This document shows, piece by piece, positions 8,796 through 18,491 of a stretch of 64,000 nt of DNA (its first letter is position 1; every line of letters starts with the position of its first letter). Source of the stretch: Caldilineaceae bacterium bin5. Its GTDB lineage: Bacteria > Chloroflexota > Anaerolineae > Caldilineales > Caldilineaceae. The notes under the pieces were generated by a model. It saw nothing but the letters and a program-made list of their open reading frames with translations. It was not told the DNA's origin and did not search any database. The translations under genes were made by a program, and so were the position numbers. The stretch covers positions 62,001 to 126,000 of the forward strand of contig MPML01000002.1 in NCBI GenBank assembly GCA_002238445.1. The letters are read 5' to 3'.

Positions 8796-8861
8796 AAAAT
8801 CTCAGTCAGATGGAGAGATTTTCGCCGTCTCCAGTTTTCGCACATTCCAAAAACTGGAGAC
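8796..8861 (-). promoter_or_regulatory. two consecutive stem-loops in the protease leader/icd trailer
   Basis: The first is a perfect 12-bp stem GTCTCCAGTTTT / AAAACTGGAGAC (8827-8838 with 8850-8861). The second, AAAATCTC / GAGATTTT (8796-8803 with 8815-8822), ends three bases before the protease start codon. They lie between icd and the protease, both minus strand. There is no U-tract after the first stem, so it is not a classic terminator. The second could hide the translation start. Confidence 0.55.
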
Positions 8862-8916
8862 CCGCGCAGCATGCCCAACTGCGCTGTTACGGGCAATGCG
8901 TTGCGGCAGCGCGCCC

Positions 8917-10182
8917 TTACATATTGTCGATCAGCGCCTGGCCGAATTCGCTGCACTTGAGGAGTGTCGCGCTCTCCATCAGACGTTCGAAGTCGTAGGT
9001 GACCCGTTTCTGGCCAATGGTTGTTTCCATCGACTGGACGATCAGGTCAGCAGCCCGGTGCCACCCCAGATGGCGCAGCATCATTTCGCCGGACAGAATT
9101 ACCGACGAAGGATTGACCTTGTCCTGGCCGGTGTATTTGGGAGCGGTGCCGTGGGTAGCCTCGAAAATGGCACGGCCAGTCTCGTAGTTAATGTTGGCAC
9201 CGGGAGCGATACCGATACCGCCCACCTGTGCAGCCAGGGCATCGCTGATATAGTCGCCATTCAGATTGAGGGTTGCCAAGATGTCGTATTCGGCCGGGCG
9301 GGTAAGGATCTGTTGCAACATAGCATCGGCGATGACATCCTTTATGATAATGTCTCCGTCCTTTGCTGCCGGTATTTGGCGCCAGGGGCCGCCATCAAGA
9401 AGCTGGGCGCCGAAGCTCTCATCGGCGGTCTGGTAGCCCCAGTTGCGGAAGGCCCCTTCAGTGAACTTCATGATGTTGCCTTTGTGCACGAGCGTCACAC
9501 TCTCGCGCCCGTTGTCAAGCGCGTATTGGATGGCGGCGCGCACGAGGCGGTCTGTCCCCTCCTGGCTGACAGGCTTGATGCCAAAGCCGGCAGTGTCGGG
9601 AAAACGAACTTTGGTGTAACTTTCGGCGAAGGCTTCGCTGAACAGCCGCTTGAAACGCTCGGCTTCCTCAGTTCCTTCTTCGAACTCGATTCCTGCGTAA
9701 ATATCCTCTGTGTTTTCGCGAAAGATTACCATATCCACCAGGTTCGGCTGCTTGACCGGGCTGGGGACGCCATTAAAGTAGCGAACGGGACGCACGCAGG
9801 CATAGAGATCCAGCCGTTGGCGCAGGGCGACGTTAATACTGCGAATGCCGCCTCCTACCGGAGTTGTCAGAGGGCCTTTGAGCGCGACCATATATTCGTC
9901 GATTGCGTCCAAAGTTTCCTGTGGCAGCCATACGATCTCCTGGTAGACATCGTTGGCCTTGTCGCCGGCGTAGACCTCCATCCAGACGATTTTTTTCTGG
10001 CCGCCGTAGGCCTTGGCTACCGCGGCATCCAGCACGGGCTGACTAGCCGCCCAGATGTCCGGACCAGTGCCGTCGCCTTCAATGAAACAGACGATGGGAT
10101 TGTCTGGCACCTGTAAATTTCCGTCCTGATCGATGTCGATCCTTTCGCCTTCGGTGGGAACGACGATCTTCTCGTACGCCAT
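8917..10182 (-). CDS. icd: isocitrate dehydrogenase, NADP-dependent
   Basis: The enzyme converts isocitrate to 2-oxoglutarate and CO2 with NADP+. The 421-residue protein closely follows the E. coli Icd layout. It has '[16 protein letters not shown]' with S115 at the phospho-regulated substrate site, '[10 protein letters not shown]', '[14 protein letters not shown]', and '[16 protein letters not shown]' near the C-terminus, where the Lys-Tyr pair is the NADP+ specificity signature. It is monocistronic or weakly linked to the SDR gene upstream (gap 38 bases to that gene's stop). No kinase/phosphatase AceK is in the window. Confidence 0.96.
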   Translation of the reverse strand: MAYEKIVVPTEGERIDIDQDGNLQVPDNPIVCFIEGDGTGPDIWAASQPVLDAAVAKAYGGQKKIVWMEVYAGDKANDVYQEIVWLPQETLDAIDEYMVALKGPLTTPVGGGIRSINVALRQRLDLYACVRPVRYFNGVPSPVKQPNLVDMVIFRENTEDIYAGIEFEEGTEEAERFKRLFSEAFAESYTKVRFPDTAGFGIKPVSQEGTDRLVRAAIQYALDNGRESVTLVHKGNIMKFTEGAFRNWGYQTADESFGAQLLDGGPWRQIPAAKDGDIIIKDVIADAMLQQILTRPAEYDILATLNLNGDYISDALAAQVGGIGIAPGANINYETGRAIFEATHGTAPKYTGQDKVNPSSVILSGEMMLRHLGWHRAADLIVQSMETTIGQKRVTYDFERLMESATLLKCSEFGQALIDNM

Positions 10183-10220
10183 CAGTGCAAAGCCTCCAAT
10201 TGGGGTGGTTAAAACAGTAC

Positions 10221-11039
10221 TTAAGCCAGGTCTTCTTCTACTTTTGCAAGCCAGTGCGCGTCAGCACGGCTGAATATTTCGCCGGAGCGTTGCCGGCTCC
10301 ATGGCCCGACGAGCCAATAGATCAAGCGTGCGGCCGTTTCCGGACTAAGCAGACTGCCCTGATGGTGGGCTTCATGAAAGCGACTGAAGTCCAGACCCGA
10401 ATCGTAGGTGTCGATGCTGCGAATGTCCGCCTGCATTTCAGTATCGACCATACCGGGCGCGAGGGCGTTAACGGTCAGGCCGGTCACGCCCTCAGCCTGC
10501 AGTTCCGCGGCCAGGTAGCGGGTCAGCACGTTGAGACCGGCTTTGGCGGCGCTGTAGGCACTCCATCCGGGCACAACGCTATCGGCTGCGCCGCTGGTGA
10601 TGTTGAGGATGCGGCCGTAACGCTGTTCAATCATAATAGGCAGGACGTTGCGGGCCATCTGAAACGGACCGATGAGATTACAATGGATATTGTAAGCCCA
10701 TTCCTCCGGGTCGGCCTCAAATACTTGCTCGACCGGCCAGACGGTGCCGGCGTTGTTGACCAGGATATCGACGCGGTCGAATTGGGTAAGTGCCGCTTCC
10801 ACTACCTCTTCGATCTGATCGGGGTTGGCGACATCGCAAGGAACAGCGATGGCCTTTGCGCCTGCGCCCCTGATTTCTCTGGCGACAGCCTCAATCTGGT
10901 CGTCGCTGCGTGCGGTGAGGACGACGGCTGCGCCGGCCGCGGCCAACAAGTGTCCCGCGGCAGCGCCGATGCCGCGGCCGCCTCCGGTGATGATCGCTAC
11001 CTGACCTTGAAGTTTCTTCACTGTCGTGCGTTGCGCCAT
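10221..11039 (-). CDS. SDR family oxidoreductase
   Basis: This is a classical short-chain dehydrogenase/reductase of about 272 residues. It has the cofactor motif 'TGGGRGIG', a 'NNAGTV' motif, and the catalytic Ser ('TSGAADS') with YSAAK. It resembles 3-oxoacyl-ACP reductases and sugar/steroid SDRs; the substrate is not clear. I start it at the ATG at 11039. An in-frame TTG at 11069 would add ten residues without family similarity. A GGGGAG lies between the two starts, too far from the ATG to be decisive. Confidence 0.85.
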   Translation of the reverse strand: MAQRTTVKKLQGQVAIITGGGRGIGAAAGHLLAAAGAAVVLTARSDDQIEAVAREIRGAGAKAIAVPCDVANPDQIEEVVEAALTQFDRVDILVNNAGTVWPVEQVFEADPEEWAYNIHCNLIGPFQMARNVLPIMIEQRYGRILNITSGAADSVVPGWSAYSAAKAGLNVLTRYLAAELQAEGVTGLTVNALAPGMVDTEMQADIRSIDTYDSGLDFSRFHEAHHQGSLLSPETAARLIYWLVGPWSRQRSGEIFSRADAHWLAKVEEDLA

Positions 11040-11291
11040 TAGACTAGGTGCTTTGTCTCCCCGCGACAAGGCTGGGAAACGACAGGCATGGTGGTCAACG
11101 GCGGGTTGTCCGCTGCGTTAATGTTCGTCCCTAAACTGTCGTGCAGTGTACCAGAAGCGCACGAAATCAACTATTTTATGGGATGGGCGCATACAGTATT
11201 AGGGCAGTGTGTGTCATAATATCGCGAGTGGCGCCTTGATTGGGCGCCTGCGTCGAAAGACTTGAAAAAACTTAAGGGGAACTTCCAAGAA

Positions 11292-11687
11292 ATGTATAAC
11301 TTTTTCACACAGGCCCATGACGGCTGGCACTATTTGGCAGCGCTGGCAATGGTTGTAGCGGTAGCGGCGTTTCTATTCAATTGGCTGCGTGGGCAAGAGT
11401 GGAGCAGGTTGGAGCAACGAATCGGGCTATACGCCATCATAGTTGTGGACATCCAGTTGCTGCTGGGGCTGACACTGTGGGGCGTGGGTGCGAATTTGGG
11501 CATAGTAGGAGCAAACCCAGTCCGTACTATAGAACACCCTTTTACGATGCTGCTCGCCATTGTTCTGCTGCACGTCGGCTGGGTATGGACAAAAAAGTCG
11601 GATGTGTCGGTCCGTTTGCGGAACGGCGCCTTGACATTTGTTGTCGCGGGGCTGTTGGTGCTGGCAGGCTTGACGCGCGTCTATTAA
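11292..11687 (+). CDS. small four-helix membrane protein, cytochrome b561-like fold suspected
   Basis: This protein of about 131 residues has four predicted transmembrane helices (starting near residues 10, 41, 76 and 110). The N-terminus 'MYNFFTQAHDGWHYLAAL' and 'HPFTMLLAIVLLHVGWVW' carry conserved-looking histidines that could face a haem. Similar short proteins in other phyla begin in the same way and are usually annotated as hypothetical or cytochrome b-like. The ATG at 11292 fits that family start. A TTG at 11262 would add ten residues. The AAGGGGAAC upstream of the ATG is slightly far. The function is unknown. Confidence 0.65.
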   Translation: MYNFFTQAHDGWHYLAALAMVVAVAAFLFNWLRGQEWSRLEQRIGLYAIIVVDIQLLLGLTLWGVGANLGIVGANPVRTIEHPFTMLLAIVLLHVGWVWTKKSDVSVRLRNGALTFVVAGLLVLAGLTRVY

Positions 11688-11705
11688 GTTCTGAAGTGAA
11701 GCGCA

Positions 11706-11750
11706 GGATGGAGCGACCGGTTCAACTTCTGCGGCGGCTCCATCCGTTTT
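11706..11750 (+). terminator. possible terminator between convergent genes
   Basis: A 9-bp stem, GGATGGAGC (11706-11714) with GCTCCATCC (11737-11745), is followed by GTTTT. The loop is long (22 bases). It sits between the convergent membrane-protein gene and fabF, where a terminator is expected. Confidence 0.4.
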
Positions 11751-11780
11751 CATATTGCGGGGCTCTGGCTCGTCCCGCTG

Positions 11781-13010
11781 TCAGCCGTCGTATTCGGCAA
11801 AAGCGGCCACGACATTTTGTCCGCCGAAACCGAAGGCATTTACGATGGCGTGGCGGACGGGACAGTGGAGTGGTTCATTGCCGACGACGTCAACGCCAAG
11901 GTCGGGGTCTTCAGTATAGTTGATTGTCGGAGGGATTATATCCTCACGGATTGACATAACCGCGGCCAGTGCGGACTCGGCGCCGGCGGCGCCCAAGGCA
12001 TGGCCGACCATGCTTTTGATGCTGGTGGTCTTGGGCGTTGGCTGACCGAAGACCTGGCGGATGGCGAGGGCTTCGACCTCATCGTTCAACTCTGTTCCTG
12101 TGCCGTGGGCGAGGATCAGGTCCACATCTTCAGGGGCGAGGTGAGAAAAGCGCAGGGCTTTTCGAATGGCGCGGCTGGCGCCTTCGGCACTGGGGTCGGG
12201 TGCGGTCAGGTGGTAAGCGTCGCCTGTAAGTGCGCCGCCGAGCACTTCTGCGTAGATGTTGGCCCCGCGCGCTTTGGCATGCTCTTCAGTCTCCAGGATC
12301 ATCGTTACGGCGCCTTCGCCGCTGACAAATCCATTTCGATCGATAGAGAAGGGGCGGCAGGCCTGCTGGGGTCTGTCGGTATCTTTGGAAAGCGGTCCCA
12401 TATTACCGAAGGCCGCAAAAGTCAGCATCGATATCGCCGATTCTGTGCCGCCGGCGATCATCACATCGGCTTCACCCCTCTGCAGAAAGTGAAACGCCTC
12501 CAAGATCGAGTAATGGCCGCTTGCGCACGCTGCGGCGCTGGTCATGACCGGTCCGCGGGCACCAACTGCCATGGAGACAACACAGCTTGCCGCATTGGCC
12601 ATGGCGCTGGGTACAACGAAGGGACCAACCGTCTTCCAGGACTTTTCGACCAGCTTTTCGGTGGCATGCTCGATTTCGATGATGCCGCCGCCGCCGGTGG
12701 CCATCATTACACCGACTTCGTCGCGATTCTCGTCGGTGATATCCAGACCTGCGTCGGTCAACGCTTGTTTAGTGGCAGCTACGGCAAACTGAGTCGCGCG
12801 GGCGGTGCGGCGGATGAACTTGCGATCCATATATTGCCGTGCGTCGAACCCCTTTACCTCACAGGCTATGCTATAGGGCATTCCCCCGGGATCGAATAGA
12901 GTCAATGCCCCAGCACCGGATTTACCGACCAGCAGGTTTTTCCAAAATGTGTCAGGGTCATTGCCAATGGGTGTGATCGCGCCCATGCCTGTGATCACAA
13001 TCCGTTTCAT
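11781..13010 (-). CDS. fabF: 3-oxoacyl-ACP synthase II (beta-ketoacyl-ACP synthase)
   Basis: FabF extends fatty acids by condensing acyl groups with malonyl-ACP. The 409-residue protein has the thiolase-fold triad: C162 in 'SAAACASGHYS', H302 in 'LAHGTGTELND' and H337 in 'KSMVGHALGAAGA', with the conserved K332. Length and spacing are normal for KAS II. The start ATG at 13010 has an AAGGAAGGAAAG Shine-Dalgarno. No other fab gene or acpP lies next to it, so it is an isolated copy. It could serve general or specialised lipid synthesis. Confidence 0.93.
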   Translation of the reverse strand: MKRIVITGMGAITPIGNDPDTFWKNLLVGKSGAGALTLFDPGGMPYSIACEVKGFDARQYMDRKFIRRTARATQFAVAATKQALTDAGLDITDENRDEVGVMMATGGGGIIEIEHATEKLVEKSWKTVGPFVVPSAMANAASCVVSMAVGARGPVMTSAAACASGHYSILEAFHFLQRGEADVMIAGGTESAISMLTFAAFGNMGPLSKDTDRPQQACRPFSIDRNGFVSGEGAVTMILETEEHAKARGANIYAEVLGGALTGDAYHLTAPDPSAEGASRAIRKALRFSHLAPEDVDLILAHGTGTELNDEVEALAIRQVFGQPTPKTTSIKSMVGHALGAAGAESALAAVMSIREDIIPPTINYTEDPDLGVDVVGNEPLHCPVRHAIVNAFGFGGQNVVAAFAEYDG

Positions 13011-13364
13011 GCTTTCCTTCCTTATTCATCCTAGTCGCGCCCCTAAGGATTTGGGGCGCATATCACACTATCGGGCGAAGCGTGGCAGCCGGGCACATTA
13101 ACTTCTGTTTTGCTTGCTTGCTACAACGTCCCGGACAATTGAAAATGAGCAGTTGCCTGAGCCTGTCTAAGACAGGCGGCACTTTCTCAGGGTCTGCAAA
13201 TCGAGCATGTGGAGATTATAGAGTAGAGAAGTCTTGACGTCAAAATCATAGTGATTTTCTGGAAAATTACAAAAGGGGGAATTAACAAGGAGTGAAAAGG
13301 GCCCACAGGCAAGCCGAACGTACTAGGTAGAGCCGCGTCGCGTTTTCCATCCTGACTACTACGG
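13011..13364. other. intergenic region between pyrB and fabF
   Basis: This 354-base gap holds one perfect small hairpin, GCCTGTC-TAA-GACAGGC (13161-13177), without a U-tract on either strand. No credible ORF, promoter or repeat is visible otherwise. Confidence 0.5.
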
Positions 13365-14306
13365 TTACGCCTTACCCAGAAGAGCCGCGAGCAGCGCCAT
13401 ACGGATGTACATGCCGTTGCGCATCTGACTAAAGTAAGCGGCCCTGGGGTCATCGTCGATGGCGTAGCTGATCTCGCCGACACGCGGCAGCGGGTGCATA
13501 ACAATCATTTTCTCCTTGGCCTGGGACATCAATTCCGAGTCGACTACGAAAAAATCTTTGACTCTATCGTATTCGGCCAGGTCGGTAAAACGTTCTCGCT
13601 GCACACGTGTCATATAGAGGACATCCGCTTCACCGATGACCGAGTGCAGGTCTTCAACCTGGCTATAAGAGTGACCGGACGCATTAACAGCATCAATCAC
13701 ATCGGCAGGAAGACGCAGGATTTCCGGGCTGACGAATACAAAGGAGACATTGTAGTTAAGTAGAAGTTTGGTCAAACTGTGCACTGTGCGCCCATAGCGA
13801 AGGTCTCCGACCATAACGACTTTCAGTTCGTCAATTTGCTGCAACTCTTCTTGGACCGTGAAAAGGTCGAGCAGGGCCTGGGTAGGGTGTTCGCCGACAC
13901 CATCGCCAGCATTGATGACAGGCTTTTTGGCATAGAAGGCGGCGGTTGCGGCTGCGCCGACATCCGGATGGCGAATGACGATTACGTCGGCGTAGCACTC
14001 AAGCGTACGGATGGTGTCTGGCAGACTTTCGCCTTTACTGACAGAACTATACTGGACATTGTTGATAGGGATGACCTGCCCGCCCAGGCGCTGCATGGCC
14101 GCTGTGAAGCTGGAGCTGGTGCGGGTAGACGGTTCATAGAAGAGATTGGCCAGGATTTTGCCCTGCAACAACTCGGCGCCGCCGAAACGCTCGACCAGAA
14201 TACGCATCTCGTGAGCAATGCCAAAGACGGCGTTAAGCGAAGCGCGATCGAACTGGTTGACACTGAGAATGTCCTCACCTGCAAAGCTCTCAATCGTGTT
14301 TGTCAT
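13365..14306 (-). CDS. pyrB: aspartate carbamoyltransferase catalytic subunit
   Basis: PyrB joins carbamoyl phosphate and aspartate in the second step of pyrimidine synthesis. The 313-residue protein has the carbamoyl-phosphate loop '[12 protein letters not shown]' (STRTS at 60-64), '[15 protein letters not shown]', and '[10 protein letters not shown]' with the aspartate-binding loop. The ATG at 14306 follows AAAGGACAG. pyrC lies upstream on the same strand, but 404 bases and a repeat copy separate them. No pyrI regulatory subunit is present. Confidence 0.95.
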   Translation of the reverse strand: MTNTIESFAGEDILSVNQFDRASLNAVFGIAHEMRILVERFGGAELLQGKILANLFYEPSTRTSSSFTAAMQRLGGQVIPINNVQYSSVSKGESLPDTIRTLECYADVIVIRHPDVGAAATAAFYAKKPVINAGDGVGEHPTQALLDLFTVQEELQQIDELKVVMVGDLRYGRTVHSLTKLLLNYNVSFVFVSPEILRLPADVIDAVNASGHSYSQVEDLHSVIGEADVLYMTRVQRERFTDLAEYDRVKDFFVVDSELMSQAKEKMIVMHPLPRVGEISYAIDDDPRAAYFSQMRNGMYIRMALLAALLGKA

Positions 14307-14710
14307 CTGTCCTTTGCCTGTACTTCATAATCTAGGTTTTGGTGTAACTACTCAGCCGCAACTGATTCGCAGCCCTGAAAGAGGCAAGCAAAAGTGTTCT
14401 TTCTCCCCTCACTGTTGTATTATGGGCGGTCGGGCCTTCGGTCCTCCCTTGTGCAGGGGCTGCGCCCCCGCAACGCCCCCCTACAAAACCATGCCTCACC
14501 GACCGTGTGCCTTCTTCGCAACCCGTCGGCTGGCGAGCATGGCGGCGGCTGCACTCCAGTTGCGTCACCAAGAGCCTGAATGGTTCCAAGAATGACTGGC
14601 CGGTCAACTACTGTGGCTTAGTAGTTACGTTTTGGCTAAGAACGCCTACCCTGGCCTCAAGTAGAGATTGCGCCGAGGCTGGTAATACAGGTCAGACCTG
14701 TGACTCGCCC
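14307..14710. other. intergenic region between pyrC and pyrB
   Basis: This 404-base gap is largely filled by repeat copy 2 (core 14424-14503, with weaker similarity to about 14395 and 14615). Frames reading through the repeat on both strands do not resemble known proteins. Confidence 0.6.
14424..14503 (-). repeat. dispersed intergenic hairpin repeat, copy 2
   Basis: This is the reverse-strand copy of the element at 461-534. It keeps the first stem (GGGGCTGCGCCCC core) exactly. In the second stem one base differs, giving GGGCC-TTC-GGTCC, which still pairs with one G-U on the plus strand. Similarity continues rightward through a segment near 14573-14612 (GAGCCTGAATGGTTCCAAGA) that matches copy 4 at about 34630-34668. 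Confidence 0.85.
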
Positions 14711-15913
14711 CTACCCGGTTTCCTGGAAGAGAACGCGCCCACTGCCAGGCGCGGCCAGGACTCGCTCGCCATCAAAAACTGTTTCTCCCCTCAGGACCAC
14801 CTTTTCGACCCGACCCTTCACGTACCGCCCGGCAAATGGTGTCCAGCCGCAGCGTGTGCGCATCTGCGCATCGTTCAGTTCGTACTTCTGACTCGTGTCC
14901 ACCTCAATCCAGGTCTGCGGCTGCTCCGCAAGACCGTAGATGCGGCGGGGATTCTCGACGCAGCGCAGGAGCAGTTCGTCCAGCTCCAGTTGTCCGGCGT
15001 CGATTGCTGTCAGCAGCAGGGGGAGCATAGTTTCTACGCCGGGGACGCCGGGGAGCGGGACGTCTGAGGCGTGAACGCTGCTGTTCTCTTCTTCGCTTTC
15101 TTCAGGTGAATGCATGCCCTTTTCGGAAAAGGTATGCGGCGCGTGGTCGGTGGCGAAAATGTCGATGACGTCTAGATTTTCCCATAGTGCCGCCACGTCG
15201 TCAGGTGTGGCCAGTTTGGGCCGCATGTCGAACCGGCTGCCACCGCGCTTATAGTCCTCTTCGGTCAAGAAGAGATGGTGGGGAGTGGCTTCGCAAGTGA
15301 CAGGGATACCCTTATCTTTAGCCGCCCGAATTATCTCAATTTCGCTGCGGCGACTGACGTGAACAATATGCAGCGGCACCTGATAGAGTTGGCTGAGAGC
15401 CAGACAGACTGGTACCATCAGCTCTTCTGCATGGACAGCTACGGGTCCGAGAGAAGATGTGGAAGCTTGAGCCGAACTGTCGCGCCCGGTGCTGGAGGGC
15501 GGCGGGTAATGACGCCAGCCGTCCAGTTCGTCTGCGCGCTCCCCCCAGGTACGGAAGAGGCGATGAAGCAGGCCCAGTTCTTCAATGCGCAGGCTGCCGA
15601 ATGTTTCGTTGACGTAGATTTTCAGACCGCACGCCCTATTTGCAACCGGCAGGTAGGCATCGACGTCGGCTACGGTTGCGCCGACAAACAATCCTATATC
15701 GCAGACTGCCTTAGACGCAGCCAGTCGCACCTTTTCTTGAAGATTTTCCGGGGTGGAAGTGGGGGGAACGGTATTGGGCATGTCCAACACGGTGGTCACG
15801 CCGCCGGCCAGGGCGGCGCAGGTGCCGGAATGGAGATCCTCTTTCTGGGTGTAGCCCGGTTCCCGGAAGTGGACATGGGCGTCAACGAGTCCGGGCAGGC
15901 GCAAAGTCGGCAT
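14711..15913 (-). CDS. pyrC: dihydroorotase, CAD-like
   Basis: The enzyme cyclises carbamoyl aspartate to dihydroorotate. The 400-residue amidohydrolase starts almost at its metal site, '[10 protein letters not shown]' (H13, H15). K98 in 'LKIYVNETF' is the likely carboxylated lysine. 'VHAEE', 'HIVHVSR', '[14 protein letters not shown]' and '[12 protein letters not shown]' supply the other ligands and the catalytic Asp. The 'NETF' segment and the C-terminal half resemble the dihydroorotase domain of animal CAD more than E. coli PyrC. Most enzymes have an N-terminal beta-strand region of about 40-50 residues that is absent here, as in CAD. The ATG at 15913 is well placed. Confidence 0.93.
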   Translation of the reverse strand: MPTLRLPGLVDAHVHFREPGYTQKEDLHSGTCAALAGGVTTVLDMPNTVPPTSTPENLQEKVRLAASKAVCDIGLFVGATVADVDAYLPVANRACGLKIYVNETFGSLRIEELGLLHRLFRTWGERADELDGWRHYPPPSSTGRDSSAQASTSSLGPVAVHAEELMVPVCLALSQLYQVPLHIVHVSRRSEIEIIRAAKDKGIPVTCEATPHHLFLTEEDYKRGGSRFDMRPKLATPDDVAALWENLDVIDIFATDHAPHTFSEKGMHSPEESEEENSSVHASDVPLPGVPGVETMLPLLLTAIDAGQLELDELLLRCVENPRRIYGLAEQPQTWIEVDTSQKYELNDAQMRTRCGWTPFAGRYVKGRVEKVVLRGETVFDGERVLAAPGSGRVLFQETG

Positions 15914-16231
15914 GGTTCCCCCGCAGTATACGGATAAAACTGCCCCATTCTACTTGAATGTTGCAGATGCGGCAACAGAAGAGCCGGCTGTGATCTGTGA
16001 CAGGTTATCTGGGAGGAATTGACTGAACTGGAAGTCTCGGGATTTGGGAGGAGATAGAATAATGGGTAATGAATCGGTTCCGGTTCGGTGGGTCTGCTTT
16101 TGTGAATGGGAGATAGCTACTAATCCACATACAGTTTCTGATTTGACGAGCTCCTTATCCTTACCGTCAAGCGGGTATTCTGTCTGCGAATCAGGTCGAC
16201 GGCCGCCCCGGCGGTATGAGTACGAAGGGTC

Positions 16232-16307
16232 GATGAGGCGTGGTTTTGGAGGGGGGCGTTGCGGGGGATCTCCCCCGCACAAGGGAGGGCCGAAGGCCCG
16301 ACCGCCC
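16232..16307 (+). repeat. dispersed intergenic hairpin repeat, copy 3
   Basis: Same orientation as copy 1. The first hairpin differs in sequence but pairs perfectly: GCGGGGG-ATCT-CCCCCGC here against GCGGGGGC-GCA-GCCCCTGC in copies 1, 2 and 4. The second hairpin GGGCC-GAA-GGCCC is identical to copy 1. The right flank (AAAAAACAGTTTCGCTCGCG) resembles the corresponding flanks of copies 2 and 4. Confidence 0.85.
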
Positions 16308-16439
16308 TTAAAGTGAAGAGGAGAAAAAACAGTTTCGCTCGCGTCACTCCGGATCGCGAATTTTATATGACTGAGATGTCGCATTCGGAGTGAGACTTCA
16401 GAGCCCTAATGAATTGGGATTCGCCAAAACCCGCCACAC

Positions 16440-16468
16440 TTGACCGGTGAATAGGCTACTGCTATGCT
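16440..16468 (+). promoter_or_regulatory. likely promoter of the hem operon
   Basis: TTGACC (16440-16445), a 17-base spacer and TATGCT (16463-16468) fit a sigma70 promoter, with five of six and four of six matches. It would give a leader of about 125 bases before hemC at 16600. Confidence 0.5.
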
Positions 16469-16599
16469 TACGCCAACTCTGACTTTGAGAGTTGTGGGAA
16501 CTGCCCGAGCAGTTGAAGTCGTCGCTCTTGGGCTAAACTGATTACCCGCACCGCAACAGAAGCATTCTCTGGCGGCATGCCGCCCTTTTCCGATTAGGA

Positions 16600-17640
16600 A
16601 TGTCAACCCCTCATTATATCCGTCTAGGCAGCCGCGGTTCGGCCCTCGCTCTCTGGCAAACAGAGCATGTGGCGACCCTCCTGCGCGCCAATTATCCTGA
16701 CCTGTCCGTCGAAACGGTTGTCATCCAGACCAGGGGAGACCGTTTCAAAGACAGGCCCCTGCCGAGCATTGGCGGCAAAGGCCTGTTTACGGAGGAATTG
16801 GAGGAGAGGCTGCGCCAAGGGAAAATTGACGGAGCCGTCCACAGCCTGAAGGACTTGCCGGTGGTGGATTCGGCGGGGCTGGCTCTGGGGGCAATCCCGG
16901 CCAGGGGCGATGTAGGCGATGCACTTGTGGTGCGTAAGGGAGAAGAGGCAGCCACGGAAGCAGGAGGGGGACCGCGGCAGCCCGGGATTCTTCCTCTTCA
17001 CGAAGGCGCTGTGGTAGGTACAGGAAGCCGGCGCCGGGCGGCGCAACTGCTGGCGCAGCGCCCAGACTTGCGGATCCTGGATATCCGGGGGAATGTCGAC
17101 ACCCGCGTCCGCAAAACGCTTGATCCGGCCGGACAGTACGATGCTGTGGTTCTAGCCGCCGCCGGTCTGAAGCGGCTGGGGCTGGCCGGGCACATCTCGC
17201 TCACTCTGCCGTTTGAGACGATGTTACCGGCGCCAGGGCAAGGCGCGCTGGCAGTGCAGTGCCGAAAGGAAGCTGATTGGCTTGCCTTTTTTGGAGGCAT
17301 AGATGACGGAAATACGCGCGCGGCCGTGACTGCCGAGCGGGCCTTCCTCGCCGGGCTAGGCGGAGGCTGTCGCGCTCCGGTAGGCGCGCTGGGCGAATGC
17401 GGCGATGGCGAAGGAGATAGCAGTAGCCTGGGGGATGGGAAAAAGGCGAGAAGGTTGAGACTCCTGGGCCGCGTTAGCGCGCTGGACGGGAGCCGCCAAC
17501 TTGATGCGCAGATGGACGGTCTATATGATGAGGCAGAGCAGATTGGGCAGTGTGTTGCGGAACTGATTTTGCGCAAAGGGGCGCAAGAGATTATCGATCA
17601 GATCAGTGAAAATGAAGCAATGCTGGACGCGGACAGTTAG
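16600..17640 (+). CDS. hemC: hydroxymethylbilane synthase (porphobilinogen deaminase)
   Basis: HemC polymerises four porphobilinogens into hydroxymethylbilane for haem synthesis. The 346-residue protein opens with 'IRLGSRGSALALWQTEHV', has 'VIQTRGDRFKDRPL', 'GGKGLFTEELEERL' and 'HSLKDLPV', then 'DIRGNVDTRVRKTL'. 'GGGCRAPVGA' contains C257, which holds the dipyrromethane cofactor. It is longer than the usual roughly 310 residues because of two low-complexity insertions (around residues 112-130 and 265-285). It leads the cluster hemC-hemD-methyltransferase-hemB. Confidence 0.95.
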   Translation: MSTPHYIRLGSRGSALALWQTEHVATLLRANYPDLSVETVVIQTRGDRFKDRPLPSIGGKGLFTEELEERLRQGKIDGAVHSLKDLPVVDSAGLALGAIPARGDVGDALVVRKGEEAATEAGGGPRQPGILPLHEGAVVGTGSRRRAAQLLAQRPDLRILDIRGNVDTRVRKTLDPAGQYDAVVLAAAGLKRLGLAGHISLTLPFETMLPAPGQGALAVQCRKEADWLAFFGGIDDGNTRAAVTAERAFLAGLGGGCRAPVGALGECGDGEGDSSSLGDGKKARRLRLLGRVSALDGSRQLDAQMDGLYDEAEQIGQCVAELILRKGAQEIIDQISENEAMLDADS

Positions 17641-17690
17641 CCTTAGCCGACAGATATCCATTCTCATTCAGAGCAGGAAGAACAGATAAG

Positions 17691-18491
17691 ATGAACACGC
17701 AAACGCTTACAGGCCTACGGATTGCGAATACGCGCGCTTTGCGCCAGGCGCCATCTTTGACCAGACTGTTGGAAGCGGAGGGCGCAGAGGTACTGCACTA
17801 TCCGACTGTTGAAATCGAGCCTTGTCCCGATACAAATGAGTTTGATTCGGCCCTGCAAGAGATGGCCGAGGGGAGGTTCGACTGGTTAATAGTGACCAGC
17901 ACGAACACAGTATATGTTCTGGCGGACCGGCTGCAGGAACTGGGAATTGGGACGGAAAGTGTCGCACGCTCCAAAACGAAGGTGGCGGCTGTCGGCTCTG
18001 CGACCGCAGCCACCATTGCCCAGGAGCTGAACTTGGTAACAGACCTGTTGCCGGATGATTATGTGGCAGAATCGCTGGCTGCCAGCCTGCAGGTTAGGAG
18101 GGGACAACAGGTGTTCCTGCCCCAATCCGCGATTGCCAGGCCGGTGCTGGTAAAGGCCTTGCGCAGAGCTGGCGCTGAGGTCAGAGCGGTTGCGGCATAC
18201 CAGACGGTTGTCGGACATGGCGGGGATGATCTACCGCGGCACTTTTGGCAAGGGGACGTTGACGTCGTCCTGTTTACGAGCGCTTCGACCGTTCACAATT
18301 TTGTGCAGCGGCTCAAGGCCGAAAGTGGTGATGCCGGTATGCTGTGTGACGTGACTGTGGCCTGCATTGGCCCGATGACGGCGGAGGCGGCGCGGCGGCA
18401 TGAGCTGCCGGTGCAAGTTGTAGCCGAGAATCGCACTGTGGAGGGGCTTGTACACAGCCTGAAATCCTACCTTGCCCAGCGCAGAAGATGA
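17691..18491 (+). CDS. hemD: uroporphyrinogen-III synthase
   Basis: HemD cyclises hydroxymethylbilane with inversion of ring D. The 266-residue protein has two alpha/beta domains. Typical segments are 'LRIANTRALRQAPSLTRLLEAEGAEVLHYPTVEIEP', split over the first domain, 'FDWLIVTSTNTV', 'KVAAVGSATAATI' and 'DVVLFTSASTVHNF', with a final 'VACIGPMTAEAAR'. This family is poorly conserved, but the two 'TSxxTV' turns and the position 50 bases after hemC are convincing. Its stop overlaps the next ATG (ATGA). Confidence 0.92.
   Translation: MNTQTLTGLRIANTRALRQAPSLTRLLEAEGAEVLHYPTVEIEPCPDTNEFDSALQEMAEGRFDWLIVTSTNTVYVLADRLQELGIGTESVARSKTKVAAVGSATAATIAQELNLVTDLLPDDYVAESLAASLQVRRGQQVFLPQSAIARPVLVKALRRAGAEVRAVAAYQTVVGHGGDDLPRHFWQGDVDVVLFTSASTVHNFVQRLKAESGDAGMLCDVTVACIGPMTAEAARRHELPVQVVAENRTVEGLVHSLKSYLAQRRR

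Larger units (their letters stand above)
15914..16599. other. divergent intergenic region between pyrC and hemC
   Basis: This 686-base region between divergent genes holds repeat copy 3 (16232-16307) and a likely hemC promoter (16440-16468). I see no plausible small gene. Frames across the repeat are artefacts. Confidence 0.6.

Noticed and set aside
8896..10116. 406-residue plus-strand open frame over icd
   Set aside because: It mirrors icd on the opposite strand, with no recognisable domain.
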